A DNA stretch of 64,000 nucleotides from CAMDPA01 sp965223035 (GCA_965223035.1 OZ244980.1:3162001-3226000), one strand, 5' to 3'. Shown: positions 54,501-63,693, counted from the first letter of the stretch. Notes: generated by a model not told the origin, from the sequence alone. Program-made: numbers and translations.

Positions 54501-55964
54501 ATGAACGCGGATACAAAGACCGAAATCAAGGGCAAGGAGCGCTACAAGGCCGGCGTGCTGAAGTATGCGCAGATGGGCTACTGGGACGGCGACTACGAGC
54601 CCAAGGATACCGACCTGATCGCGCTTTTCCGCATTACCCCGCAGGAGGGCGTCGACCCGATCGAAGCGGCAGCGGCCGTGGCCGGTGAAAGCTCCACCGC
54701 CACCTGGACCGTGGTCTGGACCGACAGGCTGACCGCTTGTGACCAGTATCGCGCCAAGGCCTATCGGGTCGATCCCGTGCCGGGTCAGGAAGGTCAGTAT
54801 TTCTGCTACGTGGCCTACGATCTGATCCTGTTCGAGGAAGGTTCGATTGCCAATCTGACCGCCTCGATCATCGGCAATGTCTTTTCCTTCAAGCCCCTGA
54901 AGGCGGCACGCCTGGAGGACATGCGTTTTCCCGTCGCTTACTGCAAGACCTTCCGTGGGCCGCCGACCGGCATCGTTGTTGAGCGCGAGCGCCTCGACAA
55001 GTTCGGCAGGCCGCTGCTCGGCGCCACGACCAAGCCGAAGCTGGGCCTGTCGGGAAAGAACTACGGCCGCGTGGTTTATGAGGGCCTAAAGGGCGGTCTC
55101 GATTTCATGAAGGACGATGAGAACATCAACTCGCAGCCGTTCATGCATTGGCGCGACAGGTTCCTCTACTGCATGGAGGCCGTGAACAAGGCCTCGGCAC
55201 AGACCGGCGAGGTGAAGGGCCACTACCTCAACATTACCGCCGGCACGATGGAGGAGATGTACCGCCGGGCCGAGTTCGCCAAGGAGCTCGGATCGGTGAT
55301 TGTCATGGTTGATCTGATTGTCGGCTGGACGGCTATCCAGTCAATTTCCGAGTGGTGCCGCCAGAACGATATGATCCTGCACATGCACCGGGCCGGTCAC
55401 GGCACCTATACGCGCCAGAAGAACCACGGCGTTTCGTTCCGGGTCATCGCGAAGTGGCTGCGGCTGGCGGGTGTCGACCACCTGCACTGCGGAACGGCGG
55501 TCGGCAAACTGGAAGGCGATCCGATGACCGTTCAAGGCTACTACAACGTCTGCCGCCAGAACTACAACGAGGTCGATCTGCAGCGTGGCCTGTTCTTCGA
55601 GCAGGACTGGGCCGATCTGAAGAAGGTCATGCCGGTTGCCTCGGGCGGTATCCATGCGGGCCAGATGCATCAACTGCTCGATCTGTTCGGTGACGATGTC
55701 GTGCTTCAGTTCGGCGGCGGCACCATCGGCCACCCGATGGGTATTCAGGCCGGCGCCACGGCCAACCGCGTGGCGCTGGAGGCGATGGTGCTGGCGCGCA
55801 ACGAAGGCCGCGAAATCAAGCATGAAGGGCCGGAGGTTCTGCGCGAGGCGGCAAATTGGTGCAGACCGCTCGAAGCTGCCCTCGATACCTGGGGTAACAT
55901 CACCTTCAACTACACATCCACCGATACATCGGACTTCGTTCCGACGCCGGCGGTCGCCGTCTGA
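54501..55964 (+). CDS. cbbL: RuBisCO large subunit, form IC (red-type)
   Basis: 487 residues. Carbamylated Lys region GGLDFMKDDENINSQPFMHW, loop GTAVGKLEGDPMTV with the loop-6 Lys, VASGGIHAGQMHQLL and FGGGTIGHPMG. The N-terminus KERYKAGVLKYAQMGYWDGD and the total length are those of form IC/ID. Fixes CO2 on ribulose bisphosphate; works as L8S8 with CbbS. Confidence 0.98.
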   Translation: MNADTKTEIKGKERYKAGVLKYAQMGYWDGDYEPKDTDLIALFRITPQEGVDPIEAAAAVAGESSTATWTVVWTDRLTACDQYRAKAYRVDPVPGQEGQYFCYVAYDLILFEEGSIANLTASIIGNVFSFKPLKAARLEDMRFPVAYCKTFRGPPTGIVVERERLDKFGRPLLGATTKPKLGLSGKNYGRVVYEGLKGGLDFMKDDENINSQPFMHWRDRFLYCMEAVNKASAQTGEVKGHYLNITAGTMEEMYRRAEFAKELGSVIVMVDLIVGWTAIQSISEWCRQNDMILHMHRAGHGTYTRQKNHGVSFRVIAKWLRLAGVDHLHCGTAVGKLEGDPMTVQGYYNVCRQNYNEVDLQRGLFFEQDWADLKKVMPVASGGIHAGQMHQLLDLFGDDVVLQFGGGTIGHPMGIQAGATANRVALEAMVLARNEGREIKHEGPEVLREAANWCRPLEAALDTWGNITFNYTSTDTSDFVPTPAVAV

Positions 55965-56001
55965 CCGGATCCAACAAATCCGCAATCAAGGAGCTAACCA
56001 G

Positions 56002-56394
56002 ATGCGTATCACTCAAGGCTGTTTTTCGTTTTTGCCCGATCTCACCGATGACCAGATTTCCAAGCAAGTCGAATATTGCCTATCGCGAAACTGGGCGGTC
56101 GGGATCGAGTTCACCGATGAACCGCACCCGCGCAATACCTATTGGGAAATGTGGGGCCACCCGATGTTCGATCTTCAAGATCCCAAGGGCGTCATGATGG
56201 AGCTCGACGACTGCCGAAAGGCGCACGGCGACAAGTACGTTCGCATCAACGCGTTCGATTCGACCCGTGGCTTCGAGACGGTGATGATGAGCTTCATCGT
56301 GGCCCGGCCGGAGCATGAACCGACGATCAAGATGACCCGCACAGACGCCCGCTCGCGCAGTCAGGTCTATTCCTGGGAGGTTGCCGCGCGTTGA
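56002..56394 (+). CDS. cbbS: RuBisCO small subunit, form IC
   Basis: 130 residues from ATG 56002 (AAGGAGCTAACCAG upstream). MRITQGCFSFLPDLTDDQIS, GIEFTDEPHPRNTYWEMWG and a C-terminal extension typical of red-type small subunits (PTIKMTRTDARSRSQVYSWE), which forms the central channel barrel. Confidence 0.97.
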   Translation: MRITQGCFSFLPDLTDDQISKQVEYCLSRNWAVGIEFTDEPHPRNTYWEMWGHPMFDLQDPKGVMMELDDCRKAHGDKYVRINAFDSTRGFETVMMSFIVARPEHEPTIKMTRTDARSRSQVYSWEVAAR

Positions 56395-56435
56395 AGCCGG
56401 ACGATGGACAGCTCACGGATTGAAGGATGGCAACC

Positions 56436-57386
56436 ATGGCAGCAGCTGCCCTGTTCGACGATATGCATTCGCAACAACCTTTGCAGCAGGTCGATCTGCG
56501 TGCCGAGTACGAGCGGTCCGGTGTGGCCGAAGTGCTCGACGAACTTGATCGCGAACTGGTCGGGCTGCAGCCGGTAAAGCAACGGATCCGTGAAATCGCT
56601 GCAATGCTTGTGGTGGAGCGGGCGCGCACGGCGATGGGGCTCAGCCACGAGTCGCCGACGCTGCATATGAATTTCTCCGGCAACCCGGGAACCGGCAAGA
56701 CCACGGTGGCGATGCGCATGGCGAATATCCTGCACCGGCTCGGCTATGTCCGCAAAGGTCATCTGGTTTCGGTGACCCGAGACGATCTGGTCGGCCAGTA
56801 CATCGGCCATACCGCCCCGAAGACCAAGGAAGTGCTGAAGCGGGCCATGGGGGGCGTGCTGTTCATCGATGAAGCCTACTACCTCTATCGCCCTGACAAC
56901 GAGCGCGACTATGGTCAGGAGGCCATCGAAATTCTGCTCCAGGTCATGGAAAACAACCGCGAGGACCTGGTGGTCATCCTGGCCGGATATGCCGACCGGA
57001 TGGATCGGTTCTTTGAAAGCAATCCCGGCTTCAGATCGCGCATCGCCCACCATCTGGAATTTCCCGACTATACTGACACCGAATTGCTGGAGATTGCCGA
57101 CGGCATGCTCGCTCAGCAGAACTACGGGTTCGACGACGACGCAAAGGAGCTGATGGCGCGTTACATAGAGCTGCGCCGCCAACAGCCGCACTTTGCCAAT
57201 GCCCGTTCGATCCGCAATGCCCTCGACAGGGCGCGGCTCAGACAGGCCAATCGCCTGTTCACCACAGCCGACGGGCCAGTTGATGCAGAGCAGTTGTCCA
57301 CGATCCGTGCCGATGATCTGAAGGGTAGCCGGGTGTTCACTATGGGCATACCGGACAGTGCACCGCATGGCCCAGGGAATGATTGA
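56436..57386 (+). CDS. cbbX: Red-type RuBisCO activase
   Basis: 316 residues from ATG 56436 (GAAGGA 8 nt upstream; ATG 56427 also possible). AAA+ ATPase: Walker A GNPGTGKTT, pore loop GQYIGHTAPKT, Walker B GVLFIDEAYYLY, sensor/arginine finger FRSRIAHHLEFPDYT. Hexameric; pulls the CbbL C-terminus to release inhibitory sugar phosphates. Genes overlap or abut from here to cbbY. Confidence 0.95.
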   Translation: MAAAALFDDMHSQQPLQQVDLRAEYERSGVAEVLDELDRELVGLQPVKQRIREIAAMLVVERARTAMGLSHESPTLHMNFSGNPGTGKTTVAMRMANILHRLGYVRKGHLVSVTRDDLVGQYIGHTAPKTKEVLKRAMGGVLFIDEAYYLYRPDNERDYGQEAIEILLQVMENNREDLVVILAGYADRMDRFFESNPGFRSRIAHHLEFPDYTDTELLEIADGMLAQQNYGFDDDAKELMARYIELRRQQPHFANARSIRNALDRARLRQANRLFTTADGPVDAEQLSTIRADDLKGSRVFTMGIPDSAPHGPGND

Positions 57387-57387
57387 T

Positions 57388-58077
57388 ATGGCGGGCAGCG
57401 AGACGCTAATTGCGCCGTCGGTTCTGTCAGCCGATTTTTCGAAACTCGGCGATGAAATCGAGGCGGTGGTGCGGGCAGGCGCCGACTGGATTCACCTCGA
57501 TGTGATGGACGGGCATTTCGTGCCGAATATCACGTTTGGACCGGTGGTCATCAAGTCCGTCCGCGATCGCACCGATAAGGTTTTCGACTGCCACCTCATG
57601 ATCGAACCTTGCGACGCTTATCTGGAAGCTTTCGCTGACAGCGGCTGCGATATCATTACCGTTCATGCCGAAGCAACCAAGCATCTCGACCGCTCGCTCC
57701 AGGCCATTCGCGATCTGGGAAGGAAAGCGGGCGTGTCGCTCAACCCGTCCACACCGGAAAGCATTCTTGAATACGTTCTCGACCGGCTCGATCTCGTTTT
57801 GCTGATGACTGTCAACCCCGGCTTTGGCGGTCAAGCGTTCATTCCGTCGGTGGTCGAGAAGATTGCCCGTGTCAGAGACATGATCGGTGACCGGCCGATC
57901 GACATTGAAATCGACGGCGGCGTGACACCCCAGACCGCGCCGCTGGTGACGCGGGCCGGTGCCAATGTACTGGTTGCCGGTTCGGCCGTCTTCAAAGGTG
58001 GGACCGAGGCGTCATATCGCGACAACATAGCTGCCATTCGGATGGCTTCGGCAGATGTAGACGACCCGACCGGCTGA
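57388..58077 (+). CDS. cbbE: Ribulose-phosphate 3-epimerase
   Basis: 229 residues from ATG 57388 (57379 also possible). TIM barrel with metal/catalytic residues in LSADFSKLGDEI, HLDVMDGHFVPNITFGP, MTVNPGFGGQAFI and EIDGGVTPQT. Converts xylulose-5-phosphate to ribulose-5-phosphate. Stop overlaps the next ATG (TGATG). Confidence 0.95.
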   Translation: MAGSETLIAPSVLSADFSKLGDEIEAVVRAGADWIHLDVMDGHFVPNITFGPVVIKSVRDRTDKVFDCHLMIEPCDAYLEAFADSGCDIITVHAEATKHLDRSLQAIRDLGRKAGVSLNPSTPESILEYVLDRLDLVLLMTVNPGFGGQAFIPSVVEKIARVRDMIGDRPIDIEIDGGVTPQTAPLVTRAGANVLVAGSAVFKGGTEASYRDNIAAIRMASADVDDPTG

Positions 58078-58811
58078 TGCACCGGCAAACCGAAGGAATA
58101 GCGTCCGTGGCCGCAACATCGTCCGTCTGTGAGACCGCCTGGCCGCAGGCGTTGCTGTTCGACCTCGATGGAACGCTGATCGACTCAGCGCCTGATATCG
58201 CAGCGGCCGTCAACATACTGCTGCAACTCCACGGCCATGCGCCGCTAAGGTTGCCCGAGGTGCGCAGCATGATCGGCAACGGAGTCCGTAAACTTGTTCA
58301 GCGGGCGTTTGCGGCGCGGGATGTTGTCCTTGACCGTGCAGGACTCGGCCATTGCAACGACGAGATGATGACCATCTACCGTGAGCATCTGACGGTTTTG
58401 ACGACGAAGATGCCAGGCGCAGACCTGCTGCTCAAAGCAGCTCATAGCGCAGGCGTACCGATTGCGGTGGTGACCAACAAACCGGAGGACTTCTCTGCTG
58501 AGATCATAGCAAGGTTCGGTTGGAGCCGATTTGTCGATTGCCTTGTTGGCGGCGATACCGGCCCCGAACCCAAGCCCGCGCCCGATATGTTGCATCACGC
58601 CTGCAGGCAACTGCGGGTCGAACCGCGGTCGGCGGTGATGGTGGGCGACGGACCCCCTGATATCGACGCGGCACGTGCAGCCTGTGTGAACAGCATAGCT
58701 GTCCGCGGCGGCTACACGAATGTGCCGGTTGAGGAATTGGGAGCAGACCTGATTGTCGACAGCCTTGCGGATGTTCCCAAAGCTCTGGTCGGTCTTGCCG
58801 CCCATGGCTGA
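58077..58811 (+). CDS. cbbZ: Phosphoglycolate phosphatase (HAD)
   Basis: 244 residues. HAD motif I FDLDGTLIDSAPDIAAAV, motif II VVTNKPEDF, motif III/IV region KPAPDMLHHAC and VGDGPPDIDAARAACV (motif IV is usually GD-x3-D). Removes the phosphate of 2-phosphoglycolate made by RuBisCO oxygenation. Overlaps cbbY by 8 nt. Confidence 0.92.
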   Translation: MHRQTEGIASVAATSSVCETAWPQALLFDLDGTLIDSAPDIAAAVNILLQLHGHAPLRLPEVRSMIGNGVRKLVQRAFAARDVVLDRAGLGHCNDEMMTIYREHLTVLTTKMPGADLLLKAAHSAGVPIAVVTNKPEDFSAEIIARFGWSRFVDCLVGGDTGPEPKPAPDMLHHACRQLRVEPRSAVMVGDGPPDIDAARAACVNSIAVRGGYTNVPVEELGADLIVDSLADVPKALVGLAAHG

Positions 58812-59511
58812 CGGTACGATCAAGGCCTTCATCTTCGACGTCGACGGCACGCTTGCCGAAACGGAAGAGGTGCACCGCCAGGCCTTCAACGAGGCGTTTG
58901 CCGAATTCGGCCTCGACTGGAGCTGGACGGTCGCGACCTATACCGAGTTGCTCAAGGTAACCGGTGGCAAGCAGCGGATTGCGTCATTCATGTCTCGGGC
59001 GGGATACCGACCGGACCTTGATATTCTGGCGGTTCATGCCCGCAAGACCGAAATCTACCTGGAGAAAATTCGGCACGGCGGCATCGCGCTCCGCCCCGGG
59101 GTCGCGCGGCTGCTTTACCATGCGCGCTCAGCCGGGCTGGGACTGGCGGTGGCCACGACCACGAGCCGGTGCAATGTCGATGCATTGATAGCCAGCGCAC
59201 TTAGCGAAAAAGCCTGCGAACTGTTCGACGCGCTGTGTTGCGGAGAAGACGTCGACCGCAAGAAGCCGGATGCCGAGGTCTATGAACTTGCCCTGGGCCG
59301 GTTGGGTCTGACGGCTTCACAGTGTCTTGCCTTTGAGGATTCTGCCGCCGGATTGCAGGCTGCCAGGGCCGCCGGTCTGCGTGTCGTCATTACCCCCAGC
59401 CACTACACCAGGGATCATGATTTTGCAGAGGCGGATTTGATTGTGCCGTCTGTCAACGAACTGCCCGAGCGTGCGCCGGCTGATTGGAAGCTTTGTTTCC
59501 ATAGCGGTTAA
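58804..59511 (+). CDS. cbbY: CbbY: xylulose-1,5-bisphosphate phosphatase (HAD)
   Basis: 235 residues from ATG 58804. FDVDGTLAETEEVHRQAFNEAF with the CbbY-type cap entry, FGLDWSWTVATYTELLKVTGGKQRI (cap), VATTTSRCNVDALI, KKPDAEVYELAL and FEDSAAGLQAARAAG. Clears the RuBisCO misfire product XuBP, complementing CbbX. Last gene of the operon. Confidence 0.93.
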   Translation: MADGTIKAFIFDVDGTLAETEEVHRQAFNEAFAEFGLDWSWTVATYTELLKVTGGKQRIASFMSRAGYRPDLDILAVHARKTEIYLEKIRHGGIALRPGVARLLYHARSAGLGLAVATTTSRCNVDALIASALSEKACELFDALCCGEDVDRKKPDAEVYELALGRLGLTASQCLAFEDSAAGLQAARAAGLRVVITPSHYTRDHDFAEADLIVPSVNELPERAPADWKLCFHSG

Positions 59512-59528
59512 CGGGCTCCCGGTGCGGG

Positions 59529-59602
59529 TTGTCACGCAAAACCGGTCAAAAAATCTAACTTATTGAAAATATATAATAATCCAATCTGGCACGAGGCTTG
59601 CC
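59529..59602 (+). promoter_or_regulatory. Sigma-54 promoter of the hydrogenase operon with a candidate HupR site
   Basis: TGGCACGAGGCTTGCC (59587-59602) fits the -24/-12 consensus TGGCAC-N5-TTGC. Upstream, TTG-TCACG-CAA (59529-59539) fits the HupR pattern TTG-N5-CAA, and the AT-rich tract 59552-59580 could bind IHF. Expected start near 59612. Expression would need an NtrC-type activator. Confidence 0.85.
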
Positions 59603-59615
59603 TAGGGTTGACAAA

Positions 59616-59641
59616 GGCCGCGTGCGGTTCAACACGCGGCC
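59616..59641 (+). other. Hairpin at the 5' end of the hup mRNA
   Basis: GGCCGCGTG (59616-59624) and CACGCGGCC (59633-59641) form a perfect 9-bp stem with an 8-nt loop, a few bases after the predicted transcription start and 26 nt before hupS. No T run, so not a terminator; more likely a stabilising or regulatory 5' structure. Confidence 0.7.
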
Positions 59642-59667
59642 CAAACAACGCAGAGGGAAAGCCCGGC

Positions 59668-60738
59668 ATGGTGGAGACATTCTATGAGGTGATGCGGCGG
59701 CAGGGGATAACGCGCCGCAGCTTCCTGAAATTTTGCAGCCTGACGGCGGCGGGACTGGGGCTTGGACCCAGCTTTGCGCCGCAGATTGCCCACGCGATGG
59801 AAACCAAACCCCGGATCCCGGTGCTGTGGCTTCACGGGCTCGAGTGCACCTGCTGTTCGGAAAGCTTCATCAGGTCGGCACATCCGCTGGCCAAGGACGT
59901 CATTCTGTCGATGATCTCGCTCGACTACGACGACACGATCATGGCTGCCGCAGGCAAGCAGGCCGAGGCGATCATCGAAGAGACCATCGAAAAGTACGAC
60001 GGCAACTTCATTCTGGCCGTGGAGGGCAATCCGCCGCTTAACGAGGACGGCATGTACTGCATTATCGGCGGCAAGCCGTTTGTCGATCAGTTGCGACATG
60101 CTGCCGAGCACTGCAAGGCGATTATCTCGTGGGGGTCCTGCGCCTCATGGGGATGCGTTCAGGCTGCGCGGCCCAATCCCACGCGGGCCACGCCGGTGCA
60201 CAAGGTGCCGGGCCTGGCCACCAAGCCGATCATCAAGGTGCCGGGATGCCCGCCGATTGCCGAGGTCATGACGGCGGTCATCACCTATATCCTGACTTTC
60301 GAACGCTTGCCGGAACTGGACCGGCAGGGGCGTCCGAAGATGTTTTATTCGCAACGCATTCACGACAAGTGCTACCGCCGGCCGCATTTCGATGCCGGTC
60401 AGTTCGTCGAGGCCTTCGACGATGAAGGCGCGCGCAAGGGCTATTGCCTCTACAAGGTCGGCTGCAAGGGTCCGACGACATACAATGCCTGTTCCACAGT
60501 GCGCTGGAACGGCGGTCTATCGTTCCCGATCCAGTCCGGGCATCCGTGTTTCGGCTGCTCGGAGGATGGGTTCTGGGACAAAGGCAGTTTCTACGACCGT
60601 CTGACCGATATTCATGGCTTTGGTGTCGAGGCAAACGCCGACCAGATCGGCGGCACGGCGGCGGTCGTCGTGGGCGCGGCGGTGGCGGCACATGCGGCGG
60701 TCAGTGCCGTGAAGCGGGCCCGGCAAAAAGGGAGGTAA
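59668..60738 (+). CDS. hupS: Uptake [NiFe] hydrogenase small subunit
   Basis: 356 residues from ATG 59668. Tat signal TRRSFLKFCSLTAAGLGLG; mature part with Fe-S ligands in LHGLECTCCSES, SWGSCASWGCVQA, VPGCPPIAEV, HDKCYRR, GYCLYKVGCKGP, CSTVRWN and HPCFGCSEDGFWD (proximal 4Fe-4S, medial 3Fe-4S, distal 4Fe-4S). C-terminal membrane helix VVVGAAVAAHAAVSAV anchors it. Carries electrons from the NiFe site to cytochrome b (group 1). Confidence 0.97.
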   Translation: MVETFYEVMRRQGITRRSFLKFCSLTAAGLGLGPSFAPQIAHAMETKPRIPVLWLHGLECTCCSESFIRSAHPLAKDVILSMISLDYDDTIMAAAGKQAEAIIEETIEKYDGNFILAVEGNPPLNEDGMYCIIGGKPFVDQLRHAAEHCKAIISWGSCASWGCVQAARPNPTRATPVHKVPGLATKPIIKVPGCPPIAEVMTAVITYILTFERLPELDRQGRPKMFYSQRIHDKCYRRPHFDAGQFVEAFDDEGARKGYCLYKVGCKGPTTYNACSTVRWNGGLSFPIQSGHPCFGCSEDGFWDKGSFYDRLTDIHGFGVEANADQIGGTAAVVVGAAVAAHAAVSAVKRARQKGR

Positions 60739-60744
60739 AGGCAA

Positions 60745-62544
60745 ATGGCGCCGACAAGGACACCAAACGGTTTCAATCTTGACGACACCGGGCGGCGGGT
60801 CGTCGTCGATCCGGTGACCCGCATCGAAGGCCACATGCGCTGCGAAGTGAACGTCGACGAGGACAATATCATCCGCAATGCGGTCTCGACAGGCACGATG
60901 TGGAGGGGGCTTGAGGTCATCCTCAAGGGCCGCGATCCGCGTGATGCCTGGGCGTTCACGCAGCGTATCTGCGGTGTATGCACAGGCACCCATGCGCTGA
61001 CATCGGTGCGCGCGGTGGAAGATGCGCTCGCCATCTCGATCCCGGAGAATGCAAACTCAATTCGTAATATCATGCAGTTGTCGCTGCAGGTGCATGACCA
61101 TCTGGTTCACTTTTACCATTTGCACGCACTCGATTGGGTCAACCCGGTCAACGCACTGAAGGCCGATCCGAAGGCAACATCGGAGTTGCAGCAATCGGTA
61201 TCGCCGCATCACGCGAAGTCATCGCCGGGCTATTTCCGCGACATTCAGAACCGGCTGAAGAAATTCGTCGAGTCCGGCCAGCTCGGTCCGTTCAAGAACG
61301 GCTACTGGACCAACCCGGCCTACCTGCTGCCGCCGGAAGCCGATCTGATGGCCGTGACCCACTATCTGGAGGCGCTGGATTTCCAGAAGGAGATGATGAC
61401 GACCCGGACCATCTTCGGCGGCAAGGATACGCATCCCAATTGGCTTGTCGGCGGCGTGCCATGCGCCATCAACATCGACGGGGAACTGGCCGCCGGTGCA
61501 CCGATCAACATGGAACGGCTGAACTACGTTTCCGGTGTCATCAACCGCACGATCGAATTCATCAACAATGTCTATATCCCAGACATCATCGCCATCGGCA
61601 AACTGTACAAGGGCTGGCTGTATGGCGGTGGGCTGTCGGGCAAGAGTGTTCTGGCCTATGGTGATATCCCCGACCGGGCCAATGATTATTCACCAGAGAA
61701 CCTGATGATGCCGGTCGGTGCCGTGATCAACGGCAACCTGAAGGACGTCCAACCGGTCGACCTGCGCGATCCCGACCAGGTTCAGGAGTTCGTGCCGCAT
61801 TCCTGGTATCAGTATCCCGACGAGAAGGTCGGACTGCATCCCTGGGACGGCATCACCGAGCCGAAATACGAACTCGGCCCGAAGGCTAAGGGCACGAAGA
61901 CCAACATCGAACAAATCGATGAAGCGGCGAAATATTCATGGATCAAGGCGCCGCGCTGGCGCGGGCATGCCATGGAAGTGGGGCCGCTTGCACGCTACGT
62001 GGTCGGCTATGCCCAGGGGCACGAGGAGTTCACCGATCAGATCAAGCGCACGTTGTCCGCGCTCGATGCGCCAATCGATGCATTGTTCTCCACGCTGGGA
62101 CGCACCGCTGCGCGTGCACTAGAGGCCCAATGGGCCGCAGGTAAGCAGCGCTATTTCTTCGACAAGCTGATTGCCAACATCAAAGCGGGCGACACCGCTA
62201 CCGCCAATGTCGAGAAATTCGATCCAACGACATGGCCGAAGGACGTCAAGGGTGTCGGCTTCACCGAGGCGCCGCGCGGCGCGCTGGCGCACTGGATCAA
62301 GATCAAGGACACCAAGATCGACAACTACCAGTGTGTGGTGCCGACCACCTGGAACGGCTCGCCGCGCGACAATGAAGGCAACATTGGCGCCTTCGAGGCC
62401 TCGCTGATGAATACCAAGGTCGAGAGGGCCGAAGAGCCGGTTGAGATCCTTCGCACAATCCATTCCTTCGATCCGTGCCTGGCCTGCTCGACCCACGTCA
62501 TGGGGCCGGATGGCCAGGAACTGGCCAGGGTCAAGGTGCGCTGA
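60745..62544 (+). CDS. hupL: Uptake [NiFe] hydrogenase large subunit
   Basis: 599 residues. NiFe ligands in RICGVCTGTHALTSVRAVED and in DPCLACSTH near the C-terminus. The 15 residues after that His (VMGPDGQELARVKVR) are the extension removed by the maturation protease, so the nickel insertion checkpoint is present. Oxidises H2 in the periplasm; exported with HupS by the Tat system. Six nt after hupS. Confidence 0.97.
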   Translation: MAPTRTPNGFNLDDTGRRVVVDPVTRIEGHMRCEVNVDEDNIIRNAVSTGTMWRGLEVILKGRDPRDAWAFTQRICGVCTGTHALTSVRAVEDALAISIPENANSIRNIMQLSLQVHDHLVHFYHLHALDWVNPVNALKADPKATSELQQSVSPHHAKSSPGYFRDIQNRLKKFVESGQLGPFKNGYWTNPAYLLPPEADLMAVTHYLEALDFQKEMMTTRTIFGGKDTHPNWLVGGVPCAINIDGELAAGAPINMERLNYVSGVINRTIEFINNVYIPDIIAIGKLYKGWLYGGGLSGKSVLAYGDIPDRANDYSPENLMMPVGAVINGNLKDVQPVDLRDPDQVQEFVPHSWYQYPDEKVGLHPWDGITEPKYELGPKAKGTKTNIEQIDEAAKYSWIKAPRWRGHAMEVGPLARYVVGYAQGHEEFTDQIKRTLSALDAPIDALFSTLGRTAARALEAQWAAGKQRYFFDKLIANIKAGDTATANVEKFDPTTWPKDVKGVGFTEAPRGALAHWIKIKDTKIDNYQCVVPTTWNGSPRDNEGNIGAFEASLMNTKVERAEEPVEILRTIHSFDPCLACSTHVMGPDGQELARVKVR

Positions 62545-62562
62545 GGGAGGAACAGAATTGAC

Positions 62563-62799
62563 ATGAAGCTTTCAACTATTTGCACATTGACGATCGCCAC
62601 CTTTGTAGCCAGTGCGGCACCTGCGTTGGCGCATACAGCTGTCCCGCATGAACCGGTCGGCCTTGTCCACGGTCTCGCCTATCCGTTGAGTGACGCAGCC
62701 CATGCGGCGGCGTGGCTGGCCGGTGTTGGGCTTGCCGCATTGAGCCTGATCGGCGCTGCCGTTGTAGTCAGGCGTTTCTGCACCCAAAGCAGGAGATGA
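62563..62799 (+). CDS. Short HupE-like membrane protein
   Basis: 78 residues from ATG 62563 (GGGAGGAACAG upstream). Signal peptide MKLSTICTLTIATFVASAAPALA, then HTAVPHEPVGLVHGLAYPLSDAAHAAAWLAGVGLAAL, which echoes the His-rich first segment of HupE/UreJ nickel permeases (HP-x-DH motif here as YPLSDAAH), and only one further hydrophobic span. Full HupE has about six. Either a truncated derivative kept as a small nickel-handling protein or an independent small subunit; set between hupL and hupC. Confidence 0.55.
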   Translation: MKLSTICTLTIATFVASAAPALAHTAVPHEPVGLVHGLAYPLSDAAHAAAWLAGVGLAALSLIGAAVVVRRFCTQSRR

Positions 62800-62803
62800 G
62801 GCC

Positions 62804-63505
62804 ATGAGCAGCAGCGCCCCGTACAAGGAAGTGGCTGTTTACGTCTATGAGGCGCCTGTGCGTCTGTGGCACTGGGCCAATGCGCTGTCGATCGTCGTGC
62901 TCTGCGTTACCGGCTATCTGATCGGTTCACCACCTCCATCGGTGGGCGGCGAGGCCAGCTTCAGTTTCGTGTTCGGCTGGATCCGCTACCTGCATTTCGC
63001 CGCCGCCTATATCGTCATTGCCGGTTTTGCCCTGCGCATCTACTGGGCATTTGTCGGCAACGACCACGCCCGGCAGATCTTCCTGCCGGAGATCTGGAAA
63101 CCGCGGTTCTGGCGTGAACTGCGCCATGAGGCCATGTGGTATGCGATGATCGCCAAGCAGCCGATGAAGTACTCCGGACACAATCCGCTGGCGACGCTCG
63201 TCATGCACGTCATGTTCGTGTGGGGCATCATCTTCATGATTGTGACCGGCCTGGCGCTTTATGGCGAGGGCGCCGGCATGGGATCCTGGCAGTACAGCTA
63301 TTTCTCGAGCTGGGTTATTCCACTGTTCGGCCAAAGCCAGGACGTCCACACTTGGCATCATCTGGGAATGTGGCTGATCATCTGCTTCGCCATCATTCAC
63401 ATCTACGCGGCAATCCGCGAGGACATCATGTCCCGGCAGTCGATCATCTCGTCGATGTTCTCCGGTTGGCGGACATTCAAGGACGATGGTCCAACCGATG
63501 ATTAA
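62804..63505 (+). CDS. hupC: Hydrogenase b-type cytochrome subunit
   Basis: 233 residues. Four membrane helices with haem-ligand His residues: VRLWHWANALSIVVLCVTGY, WIRYLHFAAAYIVIAGF, LVMHVMFVWGIIFMIVTG and HTWHHLGMWLIICFAIIHIY. Passes electrons from HupSL to quinone. Ends the operon before a strong terminator. Confidence 0.95.
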   Translation: MSSSAPYKEVAVYVYEAPVRLWHWANALSIVVLCVTGYLIGSPPPSVGGEASFSFVFGWIRYLHFAAAYIVIAGFALRIYWAFVGNDHARQIFLPEIWKPRFWRELRHEAMWYAMIAKQPMKYSGHNPLATLVMHVMFVWGIIFMIVTGLALYGEGAGMGSWQYSYFSSWVIPLFGQSQDVHTWHHLGMWLIICFAIIHIYAAIREDIMSRQSIISSMFSGWRTFKDDGPTDD

Positions 63506-63629
63506 TGTCCTGCCCCCAAGTCGGCAGGCCTGGCAGCTACCGGTGCAGGTGGGGTGTGGCTCCGGTCCAAGCTGACGGTGCCGGCCGACAGAGCTGAGAC
63601 TTCTCGAAGGTCACCTCTCCCTTCGATCT

Positions 63630-63656
63630 GGCGGGACCCTGGTCCCGCCTTTTTTC
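63630..63656 (+). terminator. Rho-independent terminator after hupC
   Basis: GGCGGGACC-CT-GGTCCCGCC followed by TTTTTT, ~125 nt after hupC. Confidence 0.92.
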
Positions 63657-63693
63657 ATATCGATTGTGCTCGAACCGGCCGACACATTTGGTG

